Of a stretch of 58,881 nucleotides of DNA, positions 44,438 to 55,122 are shown piece by piece (the first letter of the stretch is position 1; the number at the start of each line of letters is the position of its first letter). The notes under the pieces were generated by a model. That model was not told the DNA's origin. It worked only from the letters and a program-made list of their open reading frames with translations, and ran no database searches. The stretch spans positions 1-58,881 of the forward strand of contig NZ_JAFBDI010000012.1 of assembly GCF_016908145.1 (NCBI RefSeq), in the 5' to 3' direction. Made by a program: the position numbers and the translations under genes. This DNA is from Marinitoga litoralis. GTDB taxonomy: Bacteria; Thermotogota; Thermotogae; Petrotogales; Petrotogaceae.

Positions 44438-44944
44438 TTATTTTTTTAATAATTCTATTATTTGTGGAGTTATATCAACTAAATCATCTGCATATAATAC
44501 AGATGGTTCATATAATACTAGATTATAACCATTTGCTTGAGCATATTCGATTACTTTATTTTTAACTTCCTCAAGTAGTAAATTTGTTTTTTGAGAATAT
44601 TCTTCTTGAATTGCTTTTTGATATTCATTTATTCTTGTTTGTAATTCTTGTTGTTTTTGTGCTAATTCTTCTTGTGAAGCACCTGAATTTTTTAAATTTT
44701 GATAATCTTCTTGCATTTTATTTATTTTGTTTTGATAATATGCAAGATCATTTTGATATTTTTCTTGCAAATCTACCCATTTATAATATGACTGTGTAAC
44801 TTTTTCCATTTGAACAAATGCAATTTTTAAGTTTTTACCTGTTTCTTTTGATTCTTCAGAAATACCAATTTTAGGTATAAACAAAAATGCTAATAATACT
44901 ACTGCTACAACAAATAATTTTGAAAAGTTTTTCACCAAAAACAC
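44438..44944 (-). CDS. OmpH/Skp-family periplasmic chaperone
   Basis: A 168-residue exported protein with a signal peptide (about 1-25, SKLFVVAVVLLAFLFIPKIG). IAFVQMEKVTQSYYKW near 44 is the typical N-terminal Skp strand, then a long Gln/Glu/Lys coiled coil (about 60-130, the tentacles), and VIEYAQANGYNLVLYEPSVLY at the end closing the beta body. Skp holds unfolded outer-membrane proteins in the periplasm, consistent with a diderm envelope. It is the first gene of the envelope cluster; GGAGGTG precedes the ATG and an extended -10 promoter lies upstream. Confidence 0.9.
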   Translation of the reverse strand: MFLVKNFSKLFVVAVVLLAFLFIPKIGISEESKETGKNLKIAFVQMEKVTQSYYKWVDLQEKYQNDLAYYQNKINKMQEDYQNLKNSGASQEELAQKQQELQTRINEYQKAIQEEYSQKTNLLLEEVKNKVIEYAQANGYNLVLYEPSVLYADDLVDITPQIIELLKK

Positions 44945-44966
44945 CTCCTAAATTTTTCTTCTTAAT

Positions 44967-44975
44967 ATTATACCA
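44967..44975 (-). promoter_or_regulatory. promoter of skp-lptB cluster
   Basis: Minus strand TGGTATAAT extended -10 (TATAAT at 44967-44972), about 20 bases before the skp ATG. No convincing -35 hexamer. Confidence 0.55.
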
Positions 44976-45047
44976 TTTTTTGAATTATTTTAATAGTGAG
45001 TATGTTTTGTTTTTCTTAATTTATAATACATATTATTGAATAATAAA

Positions 45048-45077
45048 TTGACATTTCTTTAACAAAAAGATGATAAT
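45048..45077 (+). promoter_or_regulatory. promoter driving the candidate small RNA
   Basis: TTGACA (45048-45053), an 18-base spacer and GATAAT (45072-45077). The -35 is a perfect consensus. Transcription would start near 45084 and meet a terminator about 50 bases later, with no gene between. Confidence 0.5.
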
Positions 45078-45083
45078 ATTATA

Positions 45084-45141
45084 ATACCCCTATCCTCCTT
45101 AAAATAAAAAATGTTTTTGGAGCTTTTTAGCTCCTTTTTTT
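45084..45141 (+). ncRNA. candidate small RNA with anti-Shine-Dalgarno-like motif
   Basis: This segment lies between a consensus-like promoter and a rho-independent terminator. The predicted ~58-base transcript has a single-stranded CCCCTATCCTCCTT stretch (45087-45100), complementary to ribosome binding sites of the GGAGG type, then an A-rich linker, then the terminator hairpin GGAGCT-TTTT-AGCTCC (45119-45134) and a T-run (45135-45141). No reading frame with a ribosome site is seen. The hairpin's own GGAGC could compete for pairing with the CTCC. Expression is untested; it could be an orphan terminator. Confidence 0.4.
45119..45141 (+). terminator. rho-independent terminator
   Basis: GGAGCT (45119-45124) pairs with AGCTCC (45129-45134) and is followed by seven T on the plus strand. 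It ends the candidate small RNA; no plus-strand gene lies upstream. Confidence 0.75.
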
Positions 45142-45151
45142 ATTTAAATTA

Positions 45152-45171
45152 AAAAGCCCCGAAGGGCTTTT
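45152..45171 (-). terminator. terminator after glyA
   Basis: AAAAGCCC (45152-45159) pairs with GGGCTTTT (45164-45171), loop CGAA; on the minus strand it is followed by TTTTTAATTT-type sequence. It lies four bases after the glyA stop. Confidence 0.85.
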
Positions 45172-45175
45172 ATTA

Positions 45176-46444
45176 TTATAATTTACCTTTATATAATGGG
45201 AATTTTTCGCAAAGTGCTTTTACTTTATTTTTCATATTAGCTTTAAATTCTTCGTCTAAAGTACCTTCTTCGTCTTTGATATTAGTTATTACTTCGTTAA
45301 TTAATTGAGCAATAATAACCATTTCTTCTTCTTTCATACCTCTTGTTGTAACAGCAGGAGTACCAATTCTTATACCGCTAGTTACAAAAGGAGAACGTGT
45401 TTCTTTTGGTATTGTATTTTTATTAACTGTTATACCAGATTCTTCTAAAGCTTTTTCTGCGGCTTTACCAGTAACTCCTTTTTCATTTAAGTCAACAAGG
45501 AACAAATGAGAATCTGTTCCACCAGATACAATTCTAAAACCTAATTTTTCCATTTCTTCAGCTAATTTTTTAGCATTTTTTATTACTTGTTTTTGATATT
45601 CTTTAAATTCTGGAGTTAATGCTTCTTTAAATGCAACTGCTTTAGCAGCAATTACATGCATCAAAGGTCCGCCTTGAATTCCAGGGAATATACTTTTATT
45701 AATTAGCTTATATATTTCTTTATCATTTGTTAAAATCATTCCGCCTCTAGGGCCTCTTAATGTCTTATGTGTAGTAGTAGTTACTACATGTGCATAATCT
45801 AATGGGTTAGGATATAATCCAGCTGCAACTAAACCGGCAAAGTGAGACATATCTACAACAAGATAGGCTCCAACCTTATCAGCAATTTCTCTAAATCTTT
45901 TAAAATCAATTATTCTAGCATAAGCACTTCCGCCAGCAACAATAACTTTAGGTTTATTTTCTAAAGCCATTTTTTCAACTTCATCATAATCTATAACTTC
46001 AGTTTCCTCATTAACGCCATATTGAACAACATTAAATATTTTTCCTGAAAAGTTTACAGAAGCACCATGAGTTAAATGGCCACCATGACTTAATGACATT
46101 CCCATTAATGTTTCACCAGTATCCATTAAAGCAAAATAAACACCCATATTTGCTTGAGATCCAGAGTGTGGTTGAACATTAGCATATTTTGCATTAAATA
46201 ATTCTTTTGCTCTATTTCTAGCTAAGGTTTCAGCTTCGTCTACAAATTCACATCCACCATAATATCTTTTTTTAGGATAACCTTCTGCATATTTATTTGT
46301 TAAAACGCTTCCCATTGCTTCCATTACTGCTAATGATGAAAAATTTTCAGAAGCAATTAATTCTAATCCGTATTCTTGTCTTTCTAACTCTTTCATAACT
46401 ATTTCATAAATATCTGGGTCTACTAATTTTAAATTATCCCACAT
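45176..46444 (-). CDS. glyA: serine hydroxymethyltransferase
   Basis: PLP enzyme that interconverts serine and glycine with tetrahydrofolate. The 422-residue product shows [18 protein letters not shown] near 30, the substrate segments [12 protein letters not shown] and [15 protein letters not shown], the PLP lysine in [19 protein letters not shown] near 226, and LFLVDLN. ATG at 46444 is chosen: AGGAGG is eight bases upstream and the longer frame to 46477 has none. It is monocistronic. Its promoter region is shared with the divergent aminotransferase operon. Confidence 0.97.
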   Translation of the reverse strand: MWDNLKLVDPDIYEIVMKELERQEYGLELIASENFSSLAVMEAMGSVLTNKYAEGYPKKRYYGGCEFVDEAETLARNRAKELFNAKYANVQPHSGSQANMGVYFALMDTGETLMGMSLSHGGHLTHGASVNFSGKIFNVVQYGVNEETEVIDYDEVEKMALENKPKVIVAGGSAYARIIDFKRFREIADKVGAYLVVDMSHFAGLVAAGLYPNPLDYAHVVTTTTHKTLRGPRGGMILTNDKEIYKLINKSIFPGIQGGPLMHVIAAKAVAFKEALTPEFKEYQKQVIKNAKKLAEEMEKLGFRIVSGGTDSHLFLVDLNEKGVTGKAAEKALEESGITVNKNTIPKETRSPFVTSGIRIGTPAVTTRGMKEEEMVIIAQLINEVITNIKDEEGTLDEEFKANMKNKVKALCEKFPLYKGKL

Positions 46445-46481
46445 TTTTATTCCTCCTTTTGTAATTATTTTCGTCAAAATT

Positions 46482-46487
46482 ATTATA
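46482..46487 (-). promoter_or_regulatory. glyA -10 box
   Basis: Minus-strand TATAAT (46482-46487); a weak -35 TTAGTA lies 18 bases upstream. The leader is about 30 bases, with no room for a glycine riboswitch. Confidence 0.5.
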
Positions 46488-46520
46488 CTATAATATTATT
46501 TTAATTACTAATCATGTCAT

Positions 46521-46549
46521 TGAAAAAAATTTCGTGAAAAAAATTTCAC
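46521..46549. promoter_or_regulatory. Rex-box-like palindrome with overlapping direct repeat
   Basis: GTGAAA-AAAA-TTTCAC (46534-46549) is a symmetric site; with flanks it reads TCGTGAAA...TTTCACAC and matches 14 of the 16 defined positions of the general Rex operator pattern TTGTGAAAnnnnTTTCACAA. The core TGAAAAAAATTTC is also present 14 bases earlier (46521-46533), forming a tandem direct repeat. The site lies between the glyA promoter and the operon promoter at 46571. Rex itself is encoded at 11122-11778. Confidence 0.5.
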
Positions 46550-46570
46550 ACCACATATAATTACTTATAA

Positions 46571-46604
46571 TTGATTATAAACAGATATATATCCTTATAA
46601 TCAA
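46571..46604 (+). promoter_or_regulatory. promoter of fermentation operon inside an inverted repeat
   Basis: TTGATTATAA (46571-46580) and TTATAATCAA (46595-46604) are perfect 10-base inverted repeats 14 bases apart. TTGATT serves as a -35-like box and TATAAT (46596-46601) as -10, with a long 19-base spacer, so each arm contains one promoter element. A regulator binding the repeat would control the promoter directly. Confidence 0.5.
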
Positions 46605-46611
46605 CTTTGTA

Positions 46612-46641
46612 AATTTTATTTTAAAAGTGTAAAATAAAATT
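46612..46641 (+). repeat. 12-bp perfect inverted repeat at the transcript 5' end
   Basis: AATTTTATTTTA (46612-46623) and TAAAATAAAATT (46630-46641) with a six-base loop. If transcription starts near 46608 this hairpin would sit at the very 5' end of the operon message, possibly stabilising it. It lacks a T-run, so it is not a terminator. Confidence 0.55.
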
Positions 46642-46671
46642 GATAAAAAATATTACTTGGAGGTGTAAGGT

Positions 46672-47919
46672 ATGGCTTTTGAAGAAAAATACTCGATTAC
46701 AGTACAAAGAATCAAATCAAATATTATTAGAGAATTGTTAAAAACAGCTACTCAAGAAGGAATAATTTCTTTTGGTGGAGGAATACCAGATCCTGAAACA
46801 TTTCCAATAAAAAAACTATCTGAAATTTCTAGTGAAGTTATAATGAATGAATATAAGATAGCTTTACAATACGGTTCTACTGAAGGAGATCCAGAATTAA
46901 TTAAACAATATATTAGACTTTTGGAAAAATATGATGGGATTGAAGGATTGACAGAAGAAAATCTTATGATAACAACAGGTTCACAACAAGCATTATTTAT
47001 TATTGGAACCGTATTTTTAGATGAAGATAGTTATTGTGCGGTTAGCAAACCTATATATTTAGGTGCAGGTAGTGCATTTAATCAAAGAAATCCTAAATAT
47101 ATTAGTATTCCATTAGAAAAAGATGGTATGAATATTGATATTTTAGAAAAAGAATTAGAAAAACTTGAAAAAGAAGGAAAAATTGATAAATTTAAATTTG
47201 TATACACTGTAAGTAATTTCCATAACCCAGCAGGAACATCTTTATCCTTAGAGAAGAGGAAAAGATTAATAGAATTAGCAGAAAAATATGATTTCATTAT
47301 TATTGAAGATGATCCATATGGAGCATTACGTTTTGAAGGAGAAAAATTACCAAGTATTTTCAAATTAAATAATGGGGAAAGAGTAATTTTATTAAATACA
47401 TTTAGTAAAGTTTTATCTCCTGGATTAAGAATTGGTGTTATTATTGGAAACAAAGAATTGATTAAAAAAATGGTTTTAGCAAAACAAGGAATGGATTTAT
47501 GTTCTTCAACATTAACTCAAAGAATAGCAGCAAGATTTATGGAAAAGTATGATTTATTTGAAGAAATACAACCTACTATTGAAATATATAAACAAAAGAA
47601 AGATAAATTTATGGAAGCTTTAGATAAATATTTAGGAGATATTGAAGGTATTGATTGGGTAAGACCAGAAGGTGGATTATTCTCTTGGATAACTTTGCCT
47701 GAAGGATTTGATACAATGGAAATGTTTGAAATAGCAAAAGAAAAGAAAATTATTTATATTCCTGGTGAAACATTCTATGTAGATAATCCTGATAGAAATA
47801 CAATGAGAGTGTCTTTCTGTTTACCTTCATTTGAAGAATTAGAAGAAGGTACAAAGAGATTAAGAGAAACAATTGAAGAATATGCAAAAAGAAAGGGTAT
47901 AACTTTAAAAACAAAATAA
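46672..47919 (+). CDS. PLP-dependent aminotransferase (LysN/2-aminoadipate-type, class I/II)
   Basis: A 415-residue fold-type I aminotransferase of the MocR-related/LysN group, without a DNA-binding domain. Recognisable are ISFGGGIPDPETFP near 31, YGSTEGDPELI, TGSQQALFIIGTVF near 103, VSNFHNPAGTSLS near 182, EDDPYGALRF near 215, and the PLP lysine in NTFSKVLSPGLRIG near 250. These enzymes often accept branched-chain or aromatic amino acids and 2-oxoglutarate. As the first gene of an operon ending in 2-oxoacid oxidoreductase, it probably supplies the 2-oxoacids. The ATG has GGAGG eight bases upstream. Confidence 0.9.
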   Translation: MAFEEKYSITVQRIKSNIIRELLKTATQEGIISFGGGIPDPETFPIKKLSEISSEVIMNEYKIALQYGSTEGDPELIKQYIRLLEKYDGIEGLTEENLMITTGSQQALFIIGTVFLDEDSYCAVSKPIYLGAGSAFNQRNPKYISIPLEKDGMNIDILEKELEKLEKEGKIDKFKFVYTVSNFHNPAGTSLSLEKRKRLIELAEKYDFIIIEDDPYGALRFEGEKLPSIFKLNNGERVILLNTFSKVLSPGLRIGVIIGNKELIKKMVLAKQGMDLCSSTLTQRIAARFMEKYDLFEEIQPTIEIYKQKKDKFMEALDKYLGDIEGIDWVRPEGGLFSWITLPEGFDTMEMFEIAKEKKIIYIPGETFYVDNPDRNTMRVSFCLPSFEELEEGTKRLRETIEEYAKRKGITLKTK

Positions 47920-47938
47920 TCTCTAGCGAGGTGAAAAT

Positions 47939-49000
47939 ATGAATCGAATTTTAGTTATTAATCCAGGTTCTACATCTACAAAAATAGCAGTTTTTGAAAA
48001 TGATAAATTATCAGTATCTGAAGAATTATCTCATTCAATCGAAGAATTAGATAAATATGATAAGTTAATGGATCAAATTGATTTAAGAAAAAAAGAAGTT
48101 ACTGATTTCATAGAAAAATATGGATTTAAGATATCAGATTTTGATGCTATTGCATGTAGAGGAGGAATTTTACCGCCATTAGAAAGTGGTACTTATAAAG
48201 TTAATGAAGAAATGGTTGATTATTTAAGAAATAAAACAAAAATAGAACATGCTTCTAATTTAGCAGCCGTTATTGGTTGGGAATTATCTGAAAATAAAAT
48301 TCCTGTGTTTATTACAGACCCTGTTTCTGTTGATGAATTTATTCCAGAATCAAGAATTTCTGGTATTCCTGAAATAGAAAGAAAAAGCTTATTTCACGCA
48401 TTAAATATGAAAAGTGTTGCTAGAAGAGCTGCTAAAGAATTAAATAAGAAATATGAAGAATGTAATTTTGTTATAGCACATCTTGGTGGTGGAATATCAA
48501 TAGGAGCCCAGGAAAAAGGAAAAATGATAGATGTTAATAATGCTAATGATGAAGGTCCATTTAGCCCAGAGCGAACAGGAGAATTACCTGTAGGGGATTT
48601 AGCTAAAGTTGCTTTTTCTGGAAAATATGATAAAAAAGAATTGAAAAAAAGATATGTAGGAAAAGGTGGATTAGTTGCATATTTAGGAACTAATGATTTA
48701 AGAGAAGCTATGAAAAAAGCAGAAAAAGATGATTATGCAAAAAAAGTAGTAGAGGCTATGGCATATCAAATTGCTAAAGAAATTGGAGGAATGGCTTCAG
48801 TATTAAAAGGAAAAGTAGATGCTATTTTGATTACAGGTGGAATGGCTAGAAATGATAAATTTATAGATATGATTAAACAAAGAGTTTCAAAAATTGCTTT
48901 AATCATGTTATATCCAGGTTCATTTGAAATGGAAGCTTTAGCTGAAGGAGCATTAAGAGTTCTTAATAACGAAGAGGAACCAAAAGAGTGGAAAATGTGA
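47939..49000 (+). CDS. buk: butyrate kinase 1
   Basis: A 353-residue acetokinase-family butyrate kinase: [18 protein letters not shown] at the start (phosphate-1 loop), ISDFDAIACRGG near 67, the HALNMKSVARRAAKELN helix near 154, [14 protein letters not shown] near 181 and ITGGMARNDKF near 300. It makes ATP and a short acid from acyl phosphate. GAGGTG precedes the ATG. It shares its overall layout with the second butyrate kinase 900 bases downstream but is clearly diverged from it, so they are not a recent duplication; the residue HLGGG (versus HMGGG in the second copy) is one visible difference. Confidence 0.94.
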   Translation: MNRILVINPGSTSTKIAVFENDKLSVSEELSHSIEELDKYDKLMDQIDLRKKEVTDFIEKYGFKISDFDAIACRGGILPPLESGTYKVNEEMVDYLRNKTKIEHASNLAAVIGWELSENKIPVFITDPVSVDEFIPESRISGIPEIERKSLFHALNMKSVARRAAKELNKKYEECNFVIAHLGGGISIGAQEKGKMIDVNNANDEGPFSPERTGELPVGDLAKVAFSGKYDKKELKKRYVGKGGLVAYLGTNDLREAMKKAEKDDYAKKVVEAMAYQIAKEIGGMASVLKGKVDAILITGGMARNDKFIDMIKQRVSKIALIMLYPGSFEMEALAEGALRVLNNEEEPKEWKM

Positions 49001-49009
49001 GGTGAAAAT

Positions 49010-51666
<2,657 letters not shown>

Positions 51667-51680
51667 GAAGGAGGGATACG

Positions 51681-51911
51681 ATGGAATACAAAAATAAAGT
51701 TGAAATTGATCAAGAAAGATGTAAAGGATGTGGTCTTTGTATAGATGCATGTCCAACAGGAACATTGGGTTTTTCCGAAGGATTTAATGCTAAAGGATAC
51801 CATCCTGCAGCAGTTTTAAACCCAGAAAAATGTATAGGTTGTGGATTCTGTTATCAAATGTGTCCCGATGTATGTATAACAGTTTCAACATTAGAAAATG
51901 CTAAAGCTTAA
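51681..51911 (+). CDS. 2-oxoacid:ferredoxin oxidoreductase delta subunit (ferredoxin-like)
   Basis: A 76-residue ferredoxin-like subunit with two 4Fe-4S motifs: CKGCGLCIDAC (Cys14, 17, 20, 24) and CIGCGFCYQMC (Cys51, 54, 57, 61), with an additional Cys65. It passes electrons from the oxidoreductase to soluble ferredoxin. GGAGGG precedes the ATG. It is the first of four subunit genes in the delta-alpha-beta-gamma order. Confidence 0.93.
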   Translation: MEYKNKVEIDQERCKGCGLCIDACPTGTLGFSEGFNAKGYHPAAVLNPEKCIGCGFCYQMCPDVCITVSTLENAKA

Positions 51912-51923
51912 GGAGGGATATTA

Positions 51924-52979
51924 ATGGCTGAAAAAGTAATGGTAAAAGGTACTGAAGCAATAGGTGAAGCCGCCATAAGGGCTGGATGTAGATTATATTT
52001 TGGTTATCCTATTACACCACAAAGTGAATTAACAGAATATATGTCAAGAAGAATGCCACAAGTTGATGGGGTATTCTTACAAGCAGAAAGTGAAGTTGCT
52101 GCTGTTAATATGTTATATGGTGCTGCATCAACTGGTCATAGAGTTATGACTTCAACATCTTCTCCAGGATACAGTTTAATGCAAGAAGGTGTTTCATATA
52201 TAGCAGGTGCAGAATTACCAGTTGTTTTTGTAAATGTTGTTAGAGGAGGTCCAGGTTTAGGAGATATACAACCAGCACAAAGTGATTATTTCCAAGCTAC
52301 TAAAGGTGGAGGACACGGTGATTACAGACTAGTTGTATATGGTCCTGAATCATTACAAGAAGCTGTTGAATTAACTGAAAAAGCATTTGATGTTGCAGAT
52401 AAATATAGAAATCCAGCTTTAATTCTTGCAGATGGTATGTTGGGACAAATGATGGAACCTGTAGAATTTCCTGATTTTAGAGATTTAAGCACTTTACCAG
52501 ATCATAGTTCATGGGCAATGCAAGGTGCTAAAGGAAGAGAACCACATAAAATAACTTCTTTTGACATAAATGAACATGTTTTAGAACAAATGAATTTAAG
52601 ATACCAAGAAAAATATAAGAAAATTATTGAAAATGAACAAATGTGGGAAGAATATAAAACAGAAGATGCTAATGTTATTATTGTAGCCTATGGAACAATG
52701 GGAAGAATTGCAAAAACAATTGTTAATATGGCTAGAGAAAAAGGAGTTAAGGCAGGATTATTTAGACCAATTACATTATGGCCTTATCCATATGAAGCAT
52801 TAGCAAAATTAGCAGATCAGGCTAAATTATTCTTTACTGTAGAAATGAGTATGGGACAAATGGTTGAAGATGTAAGATTAGCTGTAAATGGTAAAAAGCC
52901 TGTAGAATTCTATGGAAGAACAGGTGGTGTAGTACCAACTCCAAATGAAGTATTGGCAAAATTAATGGAATTGATATAA
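51924..52979 (+). CDS. vorB: 2-oxoacid (3-methyl-2-oxobutanoate-type) ferredoxin oxidoreductase alpha subunit
   Basis: A 351-residue alpha subunit of the KorA/VorB type. It shows KGTEAIGEAAIRAGCRLYFG near 8, YPITPQSELTEYM near 29, EAVNM-like AESEVAAVNMLYGAASTGHR near 54, TSSPGYSLMQEG near 83 and VNVVRGGPGLGDIQPAQSDY near 105. It contributes to the substrate pocket and the dimer interface of the TPP-dependent enzyme that converts a 2-oxoacid and CoA to acyl-CoA with ferredoxin reduction. Its size and pattern match the branched-chain type (VOR) as well as 2-oxoglutarate (KOR); Ptb/Buk favours VOR. GGAGGG precedes the ATG. Confidence 0.9.
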   Translation: MAEKVMVKGTEAIGEAAIRAGCRLYFGYPITPQSELTEYMSRRMPQVDGVFLQAESEVAAVNMLYGAASTGHRVMTSTSSPGYSLMQEGVSYIAGAELPVVFVNVVRGGPGLGDIQPAQSDYFQATKGGGHGDYRLVVYGPESLQEAVELTEKAFDVADKYRNPALILADGMLGQMMEPVEFPDFRDLSTLPDHSSWAMQGAKGREPHKITSFDINEHVLEQMNLRYQEKYKKIIENEQMWEEYKTEDANVIIVAYGTMGRIAKTIVNMAREKGVKAGLFRPITLWPYPYEALAKLADQAKLFFTVEMSMGQMVEDVRLAVNGKKPVEFYGRTGGVVPTPNEVLAKLMELI

Positions 52980-52994
52980 GAAAGGAGGAAAATT

Positions 52995-53750
52995 ATGTCA
53001 TATAAAATAAAATTTAAAGGTCCTGAATCATTAAGTGGAAAAGAATTTACATATTGTCCAGGATGTCATCATGGTATTGTTCATAGACTTGTTGCAGAAG
53101 TGATAGATGAATTAGGAATTAGAGAAAAAACATTAATGGTTGCACCAGTAGGTTGTTCAGTTTTTGCATATGAATTTTTTGATGTAGATGGTACTGTTGC
53201 TCCACACGGAAGAGCTCCTGCAGTAGCAACAGGTATGAAAAGAGCTATGCCAGAAAATGTTGTATTTACATATCAAGGAGATGGAGACTTGGCAGCTATT
53301 GGTACTGCTGAAATTATTCATGCTGCAAATAGAGGTGAAAAAATAACAACAATATTTATAAATAACGCTATTTACGGTATGACTGGAGGACAAATGGCTC
53401 CAACCACTTTATTAGGAATGAAAACAACAACTTCTCCATACGGAAGAAGTGCAGAAAATGAAGGTTATCCATTACATATGGCTGAAATGTTATCAAATTT
53501 ACCAGGAGTAGCATTCTTAGCAAGAACAAAAGTTAATAAACCACAAGATGTATTAAAAACAAAAAAATTAATTAAAAAAGCATTTTTAGCACAAATTCAA
53601 GGTAAAGGTTTCGGTATGGTTGAAGTATTATCCACATGTCCTACAAACTGGGGGATTCCACCAGTTGAAGCAAATAAATGGTTAGAAGAAAATTTAGTAC
53701 CAGAATTTCCTTTAGGTGTTTATGTTGATAAGGTGGGTGATGAAAAATGA
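52995..53750 (+). CDS. 2-oxoacid:ferredoxin oxidoreductase beta subunit (TPP-binding)
   Basis: A 251-residue beta subunit. It has the [15 protein letters not shown] motif with a Cys pair near residues 18-27, [14 protein letters not shown] near 50, and the TPP site [20 protein letters not shown] near 95 with the later [16 protein letters not shown] segment. TPP-linked decarboxylation of the 2-oxoacid happens here. GGAGG precedes the ATG. The stop overlaps the gamma subunit start by 4 bases. Confidence 0.93.
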   Translation: MSYKIKFKGPESLSGKEFTYCPGCHHGIVHRLVAEVIDELGIREKTLMVAPVGCSVFAYEFFDVDGTVAPHGRAPAVATGMKRAMPENVVFTYQGDGDLAAIGTAEIIHAANRGEKITTIFINNAIYGMTGGQMAPTTLLGMKTTTSPYGRSAENEGYPLHMAEMLSNLPGVAFLARTKVNKPQDVLKTKKLIKKAFLAQIQGKGFGMVEVLSTCPTNWGIPPVEANKWLEENLVPEFPLGVYVDKVGDEK

Positions 53751-54289
53751 AACATCATGCATTTATAGCTGCTGGTTTTGGTGGTCAAGGTGTAATGTTG
53801 TTTGGAAAAATCTTATCATTAGCTGCAATGTATGAAAGTTTATATACAACATGGCTACCATCATATGGTCCTGAAATGCGTGGTGGTACAGCTAATTGTA
53901 CAGTAGTTATATCAGAAGAATATATAGCATCTCCTGTTGTTGATCAACCAACAGAAGTTATAGCTTTTAATATACCATCTATGTATAAATTTGAAAAATT
54001 ATTACCAGAAAATGGAATTTTATTATTAAACTCATCAGTTATTGATAGAGAACCTGAAAGAAAAGATATTCAAATTTATAAAATTCCAGCAAATGAAATT
54101 GCAGATGAATTAGGGAATGTAAAGGTACAAAACATGGTTATGTTAGGAGCTTATTTAAAAGCTACAGGAGCTGTTTCATTTGATTCAGTAAAGAAAGCAT
54201 TAGAAAAATCATTAAAAGGTTCTAAAGCAGATTTGTTGGATATTAATTTAAAAGCAATAGAAGCAGGAATGAATGCTTTAGTAAAATAA
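53747..54289 (+). CDS. 2-oxoacid:ferredoxin oxidoreductase gamma subunit
   Basis: A 180-residue gamma subunit with the CoA-binding features of the KorC/PorC group: [20 protein letters not shown] near 7, [17 protein letters not shown] near 40, and [18 protein letters not shown] near 120. It closes the acyl-CoA-forming complex. It starts four bases before the beta-subunit stop, using the coding sequence GGTGATG as its ribosome site. It is the last gene of the operon, ending at a strong terminator. Confidence 0.93.
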   Translation: MKHHAFIAAGFGGQGVMLFGKILSLAAMYESLYTTWLPSYGPEMRGGTANCTVVISEEYIASPVVDQPTEVIAFNIPSMYKFEKLLPENGILLLNSSVIDREPERKDIQIYKIPANEIADELGNVKVQNMVMLGAYLKATGAVSFDSVKKALEKSLKGSKADLLDINLKAIEAGMNALVK

Positions 54290-54316
54290 TAATACCCCCT
54301 TTTTGGGGGTATTATT
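54288..54316. terminator. bidirectional terminator
   Basis: AATAATACCCCC (54288-54299), loop of five T, complement at 54305-54316: a perfect 12-bp stem. It ends the fermentation operon on the plus strand and the diguanylate cyclase gene on the minus strand. Confidence 0.92.
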
Positions 54317-55079
54317 TATATATAACAACTTTATTTTTGCCGCTGGTTTTTGCTTTATATAATGCAATATCGGCTTCTTTTATCATTTGATCCAAATTTT
54401 TATTTTCAGTAAATATCGAAATTCCTTGACTTATAGTAATTTTTATTTCATTTCCATTTATTTTAATAATATTATTTTCAACCCTTTTTCTTAATCTTTC
54501 GGCGACAACAATAGCTTCATTTTTTGTGGCATGAGAAATGATGACTAAAAATTCCTCTCCACCTAATCTACCTATATTATCATAATATCTAATATTTGAA
54601 GATAATAATTTTGCAGTCTCTTTTAACACAGCGTCTCCAGAATCATGACCATATTTATCATTTACCATTTTAAAATTATCAAAATCAATCATTGATAAGG
54701 CAAAAGATAAATTTTCTCTTTTTGCTCTTTCTATTTCTTTTTTTAATAAATCTGTTATAGCTCTCCTATTATATACGCCTGTAAGATAATCAATAAGCAG
54801 TATTTTATTTATTTCATTTATTTTCTTAATTCTTTTTAATCCTAATTCTATTTTATAATTCAACTCTTCTATATTAATAGGATATAAAATAAAGTCATCG
54901 GCATTTAATATATCATCATTTAGATTTTCTACTACTAAAATAGTATAATTTTCATATGTTTTTTCTTTAGAAATAATAACATCAGCAGAATTAATATCTG
55001 CTTTATCTAAAAATACATATTCATATTTCAGTTTACTTAAATCATCATTATGAATAATATTTTTTTCTATCGCTATCAT
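54312..55079 (-). CDS. diguanylate cyclase with degenerate receiver-like N-terminus
   Basis: A 255-residue GGDEF protein. The active site RLGGEEF (173-177) is of the functional GGEEF type, with DYLTGVYNRR (97-106), metal residues Asp132/Asp134 in IDFDNFK, and an intact inhibitory RxxD site RYYD (164-167). The N-terminal ~85 residues look like the second half of a receiver domain (VVENLNDDILNADDFILYPINIEEL), but the phosphoacceptor Asp and the conserved Lys (here Tyr66) are missing, suggesting a pseudo-receiver. It makes c-di-GMP. The unit ends at the 54288 terminator; upstream is the ArsR terminator. Confidence 0.9.
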   Translation of the reverse strand: MIAIEKNIIHNDDLSKLKYEYVFLDKADINSADVIISKEKTYENYTILVVENLNDDILNADDFILYPINIEELNYKIELGLKRIKKINEINKILLIDYLTGVYNRRAITDLLKKEIERAKRENLSFALSMIDFDNFKMVNDKYGHDSGDAVLKETAKLLSSNIRYYDNIGRLGGEEFLVIISHATKNEAIVVAERLRKRVENNIIKINGNEIKITISQGISIFTENKNLDQMIKEADIALYKAKTSGKNKVVIYK

Positions 55080-55100
55080 ATATTTATTATATCATAAAAA

Positions 55101-55122
55101 ATCCACATCTTACGATGTGGAT
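55101..55122 (-). terminator. terminator after arsR-type gene
   Basis: ATCCACATC (55101-55109) pairs with GATGTGGAT (55114-55122); followed on the minus strand by TTTTTATGA. It lies between the ArsR gene and the diguanylate cyclase gene. Confidence 0.85.

Noticed and set aside
46444-46480. glycine riboswitch before glyA
   Set aside because: No tandem glycine aptamer motifs, and the leader is too short.
46612-46641. terminator before the fermentation operon
   Set aside because: The hairpin has only A/T pairs and is followed by an A-rich run, without a T-tract.
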